Positions 29,382 to 39,903 of a stretch of DNA of 64,000 nucleotides are shown piece after piece. Each line of letters starts with the position of its first letter. Position 1 is the stretch's first letter. Both the position numbers and the translations under genes were made by a program. The notes under the pieces are model-generated. The model searched no databases and was not told the origin of the DNA. It was given only the letters and a program-made list of their open reading frames with translations. Origin of the DNA: Rugalucina vietnamica (Eukaryota; Mollusca; Bivalvia; Lucinida; Lucinidae); NCBI GenBank assembly GCA_964017185.1, contig OZ024878.1, positions 3,162,151-3,226,150 of the forward strand. Direction: 5' to 3'.

Positions 29382-29925
29382 TAATAGAGGCAAACTTGTC
29401 CAGTCATTAATTAAGAATTATATCAGTATAACCAGGCTCCAAGTAACTGCATTTGATCTATTGTTTTAGCTCACCTGAGCCGAAGGCTCACAAGGTGAGC
29501 TAATAGGATGGCCATGATCCGGCGTCCGTCTGTCCGTCGTCCGTCCGTCCGTCGTCGTCCAACACAATTTCAAAGATCTTCTTCTCTGAAACCCCTTGGC
29601 CGATCTAGTTGAAATTTTATGTGGAGCCTCCTTGGATAGTGGCATTTAAATTTTGATCGCGATATCTTGGTCACATGACCAAGATGGCCGCCACACCCAT
29701 ATATGGTAAAAAACACTTCAAAAATCTTCTTCTCCAGAACCGGTGGGCCGATTTCTATGAAACAGTATGTAGCATCGGGGACTTCAACCCATCATAGTTA
29801 AATAATATGATGCCCCTTGGATGACCTTGACCTATTTTACGGCAAGGTCAAATTTGGAAACAAAGGCTTTTACATGGGAAAAAGTGAAAACTATGTATTT
29901 TTTGAAAACTATTGCAGCCTGAGAC

Positions 29926-32900
29926 TAGTCCAGCAGGAAATCAGTTTGACCTTGCAATGAGGTATAAAGTTTTTTTCTTTGCTGATTCTTAGAGGTTAGA
30001 GCTTGTCTTTGTAGAATCCAACTGATGACATCTTGTCATCATTGGGGAATTCGAGAAAATCAAGATGGCGTCCAAGGGGGTCCACCACACGATGAAAATT
30101 TACATACTGTCAAATATTTTATCCCTAAATTAATGGAAAGATGCATTGATTTCCTCTGAATATTACTATTATCAACATAACTGGCTCATGCTGTTGTTTA
30201 AAAACTTTCCTATTTAAGATGGCATCAAAGATGGCCGCCAAAACTTGAAAAACATGGACTTTTGTGCTTTGTACAGTTTTGTTCATGAACAGCAGACTAA
30301 TAATAAGTTGTTAACTCCGATTATTGTTGGTATCAGTGTTTCTGGCTGCAGCTATTTTTTTCTGGGCTCATGCATCAATAATGGTGTCCAAGATGGCTAC
30401 CAGAATAGATATATGAATTTCAAGATGGCATCCCACATGTCTACATGATAACAATTCTTGCGGTATTACTATAGGATATGACCTAAATGACATTTTTATG
30501 AAATCATTAAGTGAGAATTTGCTGTATGTCTGTCATATGGAAGGATGCCATTTCCAAAATATTCAAGATGATGACAATGATGGCCACCAGATTATGTTTT
30601 CAAATTGGAATGCTATGGGGATGTAAAATTGACTTAAAATGTTGCATACACCAATGTTACCATTCTAGTATGATTTAAAATGACATTAATAATATTGATT
30701 TTACACAACTGACATATACATGACTACAATATAACCGATACAGATGAAATATATAGTTCAGTAGCAATACATGTACAGAGGTTAAAAATTTACCAAAATA
30801 AAGACACTGTACATTATGAGTTAGGTAAGAATAGAACGTGAATAAAACCATTCCAGAAATTGAATTAAAATCCAATCCCGGACACCAGGCGTGAAGGATA
30901 GGGCATCACAGTGTGAATTTTGCTTGACCATATCGTTGGTGGTTGATCAACACTAAGAACATATTTTTGATGTGCAAGTTATGGTTGTTGGAGATTTTTT
31001 GTTCAATTTTATACCATTTTCGAAATTTCACCTCCTATCACATATCAATATGTCTGACAAAAATGATAGAACCCCAAGAAAAACACCTGACATACCCACA
31101 AGAAACACTCTATTTTTGTCTCACATGCCCCATACATGGCTCGAACCCATACAGGACACAGCAGTGAGATGACTGGATAATAGATAGCAGTAATGAAATC
31201 AACAACCATAACCACTTGGCCACAAGAGCCACCAAGACAAGATTTCAATCACTCATACCGATAAACAAACCAAAACTAATAATGCTGAATCACAACAGGC
31301 ATATAAATCTAAACCCTTATTACAGTACAGAATGAACAGGATATAGAGTTGCTCTTGTTATTGCAACCACCCATTCAAAATGTTGTGCTTGCTATTACTG
31401 AGAACAACAAGTAGTTTACTGAGTTGATATGTAAAATACAGTGACCAATCTATTTGCCAGAATACTGATTGTCGTAAAAGCAAAATTGAATCACAAACTG
31501 AAATCATTCAAACTGATATTGTTGAAATGTGGGCTTAAAACGACTTATGAAGTGGTTAAACTATTTGTGTATTTTAAATTGATGTTCGAGGATATAATAT
31601 GGGATTATATTAGTTTTAAAAGAATTGGTGTACGGGTCATATTTGTTTTACAGTTGTATCATTACCAAGCTCATAGCCATATAGTACTCATTAAAGAGAG
31701 TCTACCAACAAAGCTATCACAATCAAAATTGAAACACTGACATAGTGTCTGACTCATTCAGATTTGATAAGGCCGACAGCTTTATCGGAATATGCTAGTC
31801 AGCAGCTTTGCAATATTGGTAGAAACAAAAAAAAGAAAAGAAAAGAAACTGATACTCACAGACAATATGATATATATACTTAGAGCTCATGTCCATACTC
31901 TTTTGTTCATTTGTACATACTCTCTGGTCTATACCCACAACATACCTGATCTGTGCCCACATTTACCCATGTCGCCTAATCGATAGCCACACATTTCTGT
32001 AATCTTTACCCACAAAAACACATTAGGGATATTCATTCGTATTCATAGATTAGGGAGTGAGCAAGATGGATATAAATGGAGACTGCAGTTGGGTTTGAAT
32101 CGGAGGTCATACAAATATTGTGTACATATCAGTGACAAATAATGTGTACATATCAGTGATGGTACAGGTCAGAGACTGGATATTATGGGTACAGATTAGA
32201 TTTAGTATTGATACAGATCAGGGACTGAGTACAGTTTAGTCATACATTATTCAAAGCTACTGTGGTGATTAAGGAGGTCACAGCTTTTTGTTGGTCTAAT
32301 TTGCAAATTTTCACATGGATGTATGACTGATATTTAATCCGTACTCATTGGATGGCAACATAATAAAGCTCCACACAAAACAAAAATAAAGATACAAGCA
32401 AGGTTAGTTCATTTTGGAAGCGGTGCCACTATCACAAATGAAGAGCTTTGGGTAGGCTTAGGAATTTCTTGTTCATTGATATATGTGTTTTTATTGAGAA
32501 AATCTGTTAAAAACAAAATACACATTCTGTTGGTCATCTTAGACACCACCAATGATGCAAAGGTCAAGAAAAGATACATCAACCAGAAATACTGAAGCTT
32601 TTCGTAGTCAAATTTCTGAAAAATCACTGAAAATCCATTCTTATTGCTTTGGTAGCCTTTTTGGATGCCATCTTAAATATATAAGTCTAGACAGGATAAT
32701 GTAGCTTCAGTCCAGATATGTTGATATTTACATTATTCAAAGGAACACAATGCACATTTCATTAATTTTGGAGTAATATGACAACATGAATACTAGTATT
32801 ATATTGTAGAACACATGGTCGCCATCTTGATTTTCTCAAGTGATGACCAGATGCAATCAATGTGATTATTTTGAGTCAATGTATCAGTGAGCAACAAGAA

Positions 32901-33306
32901 TTTAAGAATCAGTGAGAAACATTGTATAATTGTATCTCACTAGTTAAAATGAAATATTTTTGTTGCTGTACTATTTGATGCCATGATGATAATCTGGCGG
33001 CCATGTTGGACACCATCTTAAATATTATGACGAAAATGTGTGTTCCATTGACTGTTTGTGTTACATATCATACAACATTGGAGAAAATGTCATTTTGAGT
33101 TCGTTTTAGTCTGTAATATAGTATGAAACGATATCTGGTAAACATGTTGGATGCCATCTTGAATTTTTCAAAAACCCCAATGATGACAAAGTGTCATCAG
33201 CCAGATTCTTGAAAAACAATGCCTATACTACAAGAATCCACCAAGAAAAAAACTTTATACCCAATAACCAGGTCGATCGAAAATCTACCAAATTTCTGCT
33301 GGACTA
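29926..33306. mobile_element. TIR/foldback element P nested in family E
   Basis: Ends TAGTCCAGCAGGAAATCAG and …AAATTTCTGCTGGACTA with a GAC duplication on both sides. Further inward, GGTATAAAGTTTTTTTCTT and AAGAAAAAAACTTTATACCC continue the inverted arms, and words such as AAGATGGC / GCCATCTT recur in opposite orientation to at least 30250 and 32640. The central ~2 kb (30670-32580) is AT-rich with no transposase I can see; it includes a SINE-like piece near 31060-31230. Confidence 0.75.
31060..31230 (-). mobile_element. SINE-like piece inside element P
   Basis: GAACCCCAAGAAAAACACCT…GGCTCGAACCCATACAG…CAGTGAGATGACTGGAT…CCACTTGGCCACAAGAG parallels 49440-49585 and 34120-34290, the reversed tRNA-like heads of a second SINE family. 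Confidence 0.5.
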
Positions 33307-34019
33307 GACCTAAAAAGTGGTAGATGCAAACAACTAATGGAGTAGATGAGGGTATGTGATTAATTTAGGTCAAGGTAGTCTGACGTCCATATGCACTTTT
33401 CAAAGATCTTCATCTCTGAAACTGCTTGGCCAATCAAAGTAAAATTTTATGTGGAGCATTCATGGGTAGGGGGAAAGAAAGTTTGATCGCGAAATTCGGG
33501 TCACATGACCAAGATGGCAGCCATGCCCAACTATGGTAAAAACCACTCAAAAATCTTCTTCTCCAGAACATGAAGGGAAAATTGGTATATAGCATTTGGG
33601 ACTCCAGCCCATCATAGTTTGTTGAAATAATGACCCTAGGATGACCTTGACCTATTTAACGGCAAGGTCAGTTTTTGAAACATAGGCTTTTACATGGGAA
33701 AAAGCGAAAACAATGGATATTTTGGAAACTGTTGCAGCCTGAGACCCGAAAGTTGCTAAATGCAGACAACTAATGAAGGTAAGTAATTAATGAAGGCCAA
33801 GGTCAGGCCAAAAAAAAAAGCAATGTTTCCGGTAACATGCCAGAAAAAAAATGGGTCGATAGGTAGGGATTTTTTTTTTTTAATGAGGGAAGCCTTAAAA
33901 AAGCCATAAAAATTTCCCATTTTGAGGTCCTCTAACCCTTACCAACTTTCATTAACTCTGATAATAAGTATTAGATACACAGGGAACCAATGATCCCCCA
34001 TCCCCCATTTTCTGATTGT

Positions 34020-34292
34020 TTTTTTAGATTCAGTTTTATGTCCCTTTCAAGATAAAATCACTCATAACGAGATAATGCAAATCAGTATGTGGGCGAAAGC
34101 GGGAGAAGCCCCGCCCCCACTCCAATGAAAAACCACCTGACACACCCATAAGCAGAACTGGGCTTATCCCACTTTTGGCCTGACCCAGGCTTAAACCCAC
34201 AGTGGTGAGATGATCAAATGGTTAATAGCGCTGATAAAAAGCGACCATAAATGCTTGGCCGCAGGGGTCGCTGATAAAAATTGGACGGATAA
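34020..34292 (-). mobile_element. Inverted SINE inside element Q
   Basis: Begins (T)nAGATTCAGTTTTATGTCCC, the reverse of the SINE tail at 4290, and continues through CCACCTGACACACCCATAAG to AACCCACAGTGGTGAGATGA and TGGCCGCAGGGGTCG. This is the third level of nesting here. Confidence 0.65.
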
Positions 34293-34329
34293 TGGGGGAG
34301 GGTAATTGGTTCCCTGCTTAACCATTCCA

Positions 34330-34527
34330 TTAATTTATGGAAAACTGGAAGCCACCAATTAATGTAAATATGGTCGATGCACAATACCTTGTCTCCTTTG
34401 GGGCAACGAACGCCCTACCCCTCGTCATGAGGAGTTCGAAAGCATTTAGGGCCTTGCCTGTGGCCTCTCGTGCACATTTTGATATTATTGTTTCCACTTG
34501 GTTTTCTTTGCTTAAATTACATGCCAT
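34330..34527 (-). pseudogene. Short coding-like fragment inside element Q
   Basis: A 65-codon reading, MACNLSKENQVETIISKCAR, then EATGKALNAFELLMTRGRAF and VAPKETRYCAS…, has a protein-like composition unlike the surrounding repeats. It has no splice signals I trust and no domain I can name. It could be a captured gene piece or chance. Confidence 0.3.
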
Positions 34528-35327
34528 CTAAATGACTTTGACTCCTAGATGGCAAACTTCGTCGACCAACATTTCCCCACCCACCTCGAATGGCTCGGTG
34601 GAGGGGCTTAAATCAATTTTACACTGAAATTGTGCAATTGTTTTTGAGATGGTATGTGTGTTTTCCTTGAAAGTGTGAAACATTTTGAACACATCATTTA
34701 GTGTTGATTGACCGTCTAATTATGACGTTAGTTTTTTTTTTCACTGCCCTGCTCGCAATTTTTTATGCCAAGTGCGAGAATTTGTTGGCCACTGCCACTG
34801 GAGGCCGCCATTTTATCAGTACTGCACATGCCCATGTATTGATCGTATAATCGACGGTACGCTAAATGTGATATTCTACGGTATTCTTTTGCTGGTCTGG
34901 TACTTGAAAAACAGGATCTTTTTTCGATTTTCGAGTTTTTATTATGGGAAAACAGGAAAAAAATTATAGAGTCGGGGAGTTTTTGACAGGGTCGGTCGGG
35001 TTACCGGATACATTCCTTTTTTATTTTTTCGCCTCATTTCTTGACCTTGACGCAAGGTCATTTAAATATCAAAATTAAAATTATGGTTTCCTCAGAAATC
35101 ACTTGGTTTGGAAACTATTGCAACTTTGCAGATGCAGACAACTTATGAAGTCAATAAAGGTCATTTCATGATGACTTAATACTCCAAGATCAGGCTTCAG
35201 GTGAGCGTTCTCAGGACCAATGGTCCTCTGGTTAGAGTATTTTACAACTAGCCTGATAAATGAATTTAGAATTTTAATTGTCAGTTTCTGGGTGCTTTTA
35301 TTCATAAGGTATGATTTAGGTTTATAT

Positions 35328-35570
35328 GAGCTGTGACACAAGAAAACTCGTCTTTCCAACCAGATCCAATACAAATTGGCCTGTGCAGTCACAGAAGATG
35401 GCTAAAAGCTTAAAACTTTGGATATAAAAAGAAGAGCAATTATACTATCAGTGTAGCATAAACAAATGCGCTGATCAGCTGTGCAGTTACTGTTAAGCTG
35501 ATCAGCACCTTTGTTTTTGCATAGACAAAAATGTGAGGGAAAAATGTGGTTTTCTCATGACGTGGCTCAT
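35328..35570. mobile_element. MITE family C, copy 11
   Basis: GAGCTGTGACACAAGAAAAC to CTCATGACGTGGCTCAT, with the hairpin CTGATCAGCTGTGCAG partly kept. Confidence 0.75.
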
Positions 35571-35952
35571 TTACTTCCAAAAGAACTGTTCCTTATTCAT
35601 GGAGCTGTGGTTCTATCACAACAAAAGTGAAAAATTGTCTTGGCTTCAAATGTCAAATCTTAACAGTTCTACAAATTAAAGTGTGTTTCCTAGAGTCTGT
35701 TAATGTTTTTTCCCAGATATTTTACAGCTGTTTAAATGTAAATGAAATATTTTCCTATTAGTACAATTTAGCATAGAAACTTTATTCACTATCTGATTTT
35801 AAATTTCAAAATTTTTGCAGGTCCTAATAGGACAATCTAAGATCAAGATTTTGACATGAAAAAAGTTTTTCCTATCACCCATCATGCAAACATTTTGTGA
35901 AAAAACAATATCAGAGGCAATGTTTTAGACTTTAATTTCTGTAACATTACAG

Positions 35953-36737
35953 GGACCTATTTTGCCAAAGACGCCAACTACTCGCATAACTACTCTTCCA
36001 AGCATGGTGCTTACAAAAGAAACCATTCCCACCACCACCATGCTGCTCATCACATGATTAACATCATGATGAACCGCCAGCCGTCGACCATACCATTACC
36101 GTTTGGAGCGTTTCCCGGCCCTCCCCCACCCACTACCCAGTCACAGTCTATATTCAACAGTAGTGGTCATGGATTTGGGAACCAGCAAGGCTTTGGTTCC
36201 AATGTTGGAAATAGTTCAACAAATGCAACTGGAAACCAGCAACAGTCGTCTGGTTTCCAGTTCGGTGGGCTAGGGTCATCAGGAAGCTCTTGGTTCAAGC
36301 TTGGAGGCCATTCAACATCAAATACTGGGTTTTCGTTTGGACATTCCAACACAGGGAACCTATCACATCAACATAGTGGACCTTTTGGTGGTACCAGTGC
36401 GGCGTCTGCTAGCTCAAGTTCTGGATTCAGTTTTGGTAGTAGTGGCGCGTCATCTGGGACTACTTTCGGACCGGGCACCAATCTTACAGGAAGTATGGAT
36501 TCTGGAAGTGATGCCTGCGGAAGTTTCATGTTTGTCGGTCGTGTGTTAGTGGGGCGTGTTTGTAGGGGAACTCCGGATATGCGTAGACCGCCAAGTTCTG
36601 AAAACGAGAAAGAACAGAGAATGTGCCATACTGCAGTGAACAGTGTTCACAAACCGTCCATATATGTGGTGTTTGATAGTTCACAGTGTTATCCCGAGTA
36701 CCTTATAGAATATAAAAACCGGGACTTTTCATACTAG
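35953..36737 (+). CDS. RBR-PARP gene, last exon: PARP core with His/FG-rich insert
   Basis: Acceptor TGTAACATTACAG, phase 1 in; stop TAG at 36735. After GTYFAKDANYSHNYSSK, which holds the NAD-binding Tyr of the H-Y-x triad, a typical PARP continues within about ten residues to the MFLAxVLxG strand. Here about 170 residues intervene: a His cluster (HSHHHHHAAHH), a Pro run, then Gly/Ser/Asn/Gln-rich sequence with GFQFG, GFSFG (twice) and TTFG motifs. The core then resumes as SFMFVGRVLVGRVCRG, MRRPPSSENE, KPSIYVVFDSSQCYPEYLIE and ends …YKNRDFSY. Everything is in one exon with an open frame, so the insert is translated if the gene is. Activity cannot be judged. The third triad position lies in the YPEYLI strand and needs structural alignment. 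Confidence 0.9.
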
Positions 36738-36757
36738 AAAAATGATTTATATTGTTA

Positions 36758-36763
36758 AATAAA
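36758..36763 (+). promoter_or_regulatory. Poly(A) signal AATAAA
   Basis: Canonical AATAAA 20 bases after the TAG stop of the PARP exon, followed by T-rich sequence. It supports this as the gene's end. Confidence 0.75.
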
Positions 36764-36898
36764 GTCCTGATTTTTGGTATAGAAAATATGTATCTTGTTA
36801 AATATAAAAGTTCTAAAGAGCTATTACACTATAATGGGTCAGTATTGTCCCTGACTTGTGATATTGACGGATGGGATCTTCTGAGTATACATACATAT

Positions 36899-37155
36899 GA
36901 GCCGCCTCGTGGGAAAACCATCAATGTGGTTTCCAACGAGTCTGACACAAATCAGGCTGTACAATCACAGAAGCAGGCTAGAAAACCGCCAAGCAGGCTA
37001 GAAGCTTGAAATTTCGGATTTAGGAAGAAGAGGAAATTAATGTACCATACGTGTAGTGAAAACAAAGGCACTGATCAGCTTTGTGGTAAACCTCGAAGCT
37101 GATCTGCGTCTGTTTTCGCATATGCAGATTGTTGGTTTTCTCATGAGAAGGCTCA
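36899..37155. mobile_element. MITE family C, copy 12
   Basis: GAGCCGCCTCGTGGGAAAACC to CTCATGAGAAGGCTCAT. A short duplication, AAGCAGGCTAGAA, interrupts the left arm. Confidence 0.8.
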
Positions 37156-37159
37156 TATC

Positions 37160-37265
37160 TTAAGAAGGGACGCGAGAAAATGGTCTTCAGGGTTTCTTAC
37201 CATGTCCGACACAAACTGACCTTTACAGTCACAGATGCAGGCTAGAAGCTTAAAATTTGGGATTT
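37160..37265. mobile_element. MITE family C, left-end remnant
   Basis: AGGGACGCGAGAAAATGGTCTTCAGGG and GACACAAACTGACC…CTAGAAGCTTAAAATTTG are family-C left-half text. Confidence 0.5.
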
Positions 37266-37608
37266 AAATCAGAAAAATCACCAGCAGAAAAATAACTGGC
37301 GGGATTCAGCAGGCAAGTGAAAATCCCCCTGGACTGTACTGTATATGATAATATGGTATGTTGTTATGGAATAATATGTTTTTACTTGGCTGAGTTTGTC
37401 ACCATGTCAGTCACTATCTGGACCAGCTAGAGGTTTAGAATGTTAGCTTTATCAAAATGTCAGAAGTAATCCAAATTCACTGAAAAATTGGCTGATTTCA
37501 ATCACTGATATACATAATTTTTGATACACATTGATTTCGCCGATAAGTATGAAATAATTTGGAGTATAGGCTTTGTCAAGAAAAGGGATTGTACTGGTTC
37601 TATCATTT

Positions 37609-37844
37609 GAGCCGCGACGCGAGAAAACTGGTCTTCGGGGTTTCGGACCAGGTCTGACACAACTGAGCTGTACAAGCGCAGAAGATGGCTAGAAGCTTGA
37701 AATTTCGGATATTAGGAAGAAGAGAAATTGTACTATCAGAGTTGCAAAAACAAAGGCGCTGATCAACTTTGCAGTTACTGCGAAGCTGTGCTGCGCCTTT
37801 GTTTTCTCGTAGGCAAAGTTCAGGTTTTCTCATGACGCGGCTCA
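37609..37844. mobile_element. MITE family C, copy 13
   Basis: GAGCCGCGACGCGAGAAAAC to CATGACGCGGCTC, with the central palindrome slightly decayed. Confidence 0.8.
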
Positions 37845-38033
37845 TTTAAGTATTTGTTCAATGTGGATTAAAAGCAACCTTATGTTTCTAGAAAAACATT
37901 ATCTGATACAATTTGAGTATAACAATTAAGTTACATTTTTGTTATCAAAATTTTATTGACTGGAAGTTATTGACTGTAATAGCCGTGTACATGTATGAAT
38001 TGTTAAAAATAGTATATATTTAAATGCATAATA

Positions 38034-38579
38034 CTACTGTCTGTACATCATCTTTCAGAAACTGCATTTTTCAAAATCATACTTTTCTGCAACACAAGAA
38101 GAAAAATATGACTATGTCATCTTTTTGCAACCCATAAGTCGTAAAAAGTGCCACAAAAATTTAGAAAATCGGTTCACTAATAAAATAATCATGCCCAAAA
38201 TTTATTTTGAATAGGCCTTTTGCATGTGTAAGGGAGGTAATCTAAACACCTTAAAATTGAAAATCAAGCCAATCCATGGAATAATTTTAGAGTTTTGTGT
38301 TCAGCTAAGCATACAAGTACAATTTTGTTTTCGTTTGGTGCATAACCAATTTAGATTATTTTATGGGAAAATAGTTACTTCCCTTGCCGACTTTTTTACA
38401 ATGGAAAAAGCCCTATTCAAAATTATTGTCTGGCATAAAACTTATATTTGTTAACCGATTTTCAAAATTTTTGTGGCACTTTTTAAGACTTTTGGAATGC
38501 AAAATGGTGACATTGAGGTCTTTCAGAAAAATGAGATTTTGAAAAATGCAGTTTCTGGAAGATGGTGAAGAGACAGTAG
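38034..38579. mobile_element. Near-complete palindromic element R
   Basis: CTACTGTCTGTACATCATCT…AGAAACTGCATTTTTCAAAA on the left mirrors TTTTGAAAAATGCAGTTTCT…GAGACAGTAG on the right. The symmetry continues inward (AAGTGCCACAAAAATTT / AAATTTTTGTGGCACTT; TTTGAATAGG / CCTATTCAAA; AAGGGAGGTAA / TTACTTCCCTT). It is about 546 bp and non-coding. Confidence 0.8.
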
Positions 38580-38671
38580 TTGTGTAAAACACGTTATGCT
38601 CAAGAAAAGTTTTTCTAATTTTGAAAATAATTATATCATTCCAGTGTTTAAGTTGATGTTATAGGTAATAT

Positions 38672-38874
38672 GAGCCTTAGCATGAGAAAAAAAAATGTGG
38701 AGTTCCGACCACATCCGACACAAACCAGCCTGTAGTCACAGAACTTAGCTAGAAGGTTGAAATTTAAGAGGAGTTATACTATCTGTGTAGCAAAAATAAA
38801 GGTGCTGATCTGCTGTGCAGTTACTGCACAGCTGATCTGCACCATGTTCTTGGTTTTCTTGTGTGACAGCTCAG
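38672..38874. mobile_element. MITE family C, copy 14
   Basis: GAGCCTTAGCATGAGAAAAA to TTCTTGTGTGACAGCTCA. The palindrome GCTGTGCAGTTACTGCACAGC is preserved although the ends are eroded. Confidence 0.65.
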
Positions 38875-39069
38875 ATTATTGTCCTATTAGAGCTGCTTCC
38901 TTTCTGAGATCTACAGACCTAACAGAATTGCGGCAAAAAAAAATTGTGATTATTTTGTTGCTCTTATCCGGCTAGAAATTTTAAGATCAACTTAAACACA
39001 AAGGCAATGTTTGTATTGAAACTGAATTTGGCAAACAATAGATTCAGGCCAGATTAAACTGTGTGACAT

Positions 39070-39312
39070 GGCCCCGAAGTTATATATCTTTTTTCATGTT
39101 CAGCTCAGCTGAGACTAAAATTTATCATGCTCATAAATGTTAAAATGACAACAATTGTTGGCATTTTAACATTTATTAGCAGGATAAATATTAGACTTTG
39201 GTGATCCAAACCTGAAATTTCAGTTTATCTGATCTATTTTGTCATTTATGAGCAGTTTAAACTTTATGCTCCGCTGAATTGAGCATGAAAAACGTTTAAT
39301 AACCTCAGGGCC
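39070..39312. mobile_element. Foldback element L, copy 2
   Basis: GGCCCCGAAGTTATATATCT to TTTAATAACCTCAGGGCC, with CAGCTCAGCTGAGACT and the AACAATTGTT centre. Less symmetrical than copy 1. Confidence 0.7.
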
Positions 39313-39587
39313 TGGGCTTTTGCCTTTAAGACTTAAGTGAGTTTGAAACATTAAGAGCATTTTTTTTGTATTGATAACTAAGTGTTCTTTAAAAACGAAA
39401 TGAAAACAAAAAAAAAATCGATTCTGAAAATATCAGTATGTTGTTTAACAATTTTTACTAGTTTAATATTTCGTATTAAATGAACTTACATATAAGACTG
39501 ATTTTATCACAAGACTTTCAAAAAAGGATTTTGTCGCCTTCAAAGTGGACATATTTTCAATGAAATTTACATTGTTGATACAGACGT
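39313..39587. other. Nothing recognised
   Basis: AT-rich sequence with A-runs and no ORF or repeat that I can place. Confidence 0.5.
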
Positions 39588-39807
39588 CATCAGGAAAACA
39601 TGTCTGTGAAATGTGTACCTCATTAAACCTTTGTAGTGTAAAATTGGGGTATACCTAAAACATAGTTAAGGGTACTCGTTAGAAATGCCTCGCCGAGGCA
39701 GCTCTAACGTGTATCCACAATCAATATTTTGAGCAAAAATACTAAGACTGTCAATTTTTTTCTAAAGAAATTTTCCTTTTGTATATTGCATGGGCATTTT
39801 TGTGATG
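39588..39807 (+). mobile_element. MITE family A, copy 7
   Basis: CATCAGGAAAACATGTCTGTG to ATGGGCATTTTTGTGATG. The hairpin AATGCCTCGCCGAGGCAGCT has a few mismatches and part of the left arm is deleted. Confidence 0.75.
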
Positions 39808-39903
39808 TTACATATTCCCACAAAAGTGTTAATACACATGTGGTCATAACTTATTTATTACATGACAATATCCACTGGATGATAAATTTTATTTTGTTTG
39901 ATG

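Larger units (their letters stand above)
33806..35033. mobile_element. TIR element Q nested in family E (3-bp TCA duplication)
   Basis: Ends GGCCAAAAAAAAAAGCAATG…CCGGTAACATGCC and GGTTACCGGATACATTCC…TTTTTTCGCC, inverted to each other. TCA flanks both sides (33803-33805 and 35034-35036). It contains an inverted SINE (34020-34292) and a short coding-like piece on the minus strand (34330-34527). A 3-bp duplication with GG…CC ends suggests, but does not prove, a PIF/Harbinger-like origin. Confidence 0.75.
29467..35234 (+). mobile_element. Family E element, split twice
   Basis: The element is in three pieces, 29467-29925, 33307-33805 and 35037-35234. It starts TAGCTCACCTGAGCCGAAGG and ends TTCAGGTGAGCGTTCTCAGG…GGTCCTCTGG. 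The two gaps hold separate TIR elements with 3-bp target repeats (GAC and TCA). Removing the gaps restores the order seen at 10432-12058. Confidence 0.8.
580..36763 (+). other. Gene span: RING1-IBR + PARP catalytic domain fusion (5' incomplete)
   Basis: This is the extent of one multi-exon gene inferred from phase-compatible exons at 580, 1224, 3307, about 5515, 10128, 15414, 16772, 18233, 19585, 21077, 23760, 28296 and 35953, ending with a stop at 36735 and AATAAA at 36758. Each junction has GT/AG borders and the phases chain without a break except at the start of the 5515 exon. The order is N-terminal helical part, linker, Lys/Gln repeat exon, RING1, IBR, PARP catalytic core. The RING1-IBR pattern resembles RNF216/TRIAD3 from memory and the PARP part resembles PARP7/TIPARP. 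A plausible role is ADP-ribosylation coupled to ubiquitin signalling or RNA/immune defence, but that is inference. Two adjacent genes are possible but unlikely, because the phase-0 junction between the 21217 and 23760 exons joins the two halves and no stop, poly(A) signal or start lies between them in frame. Confidence 0.75.
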
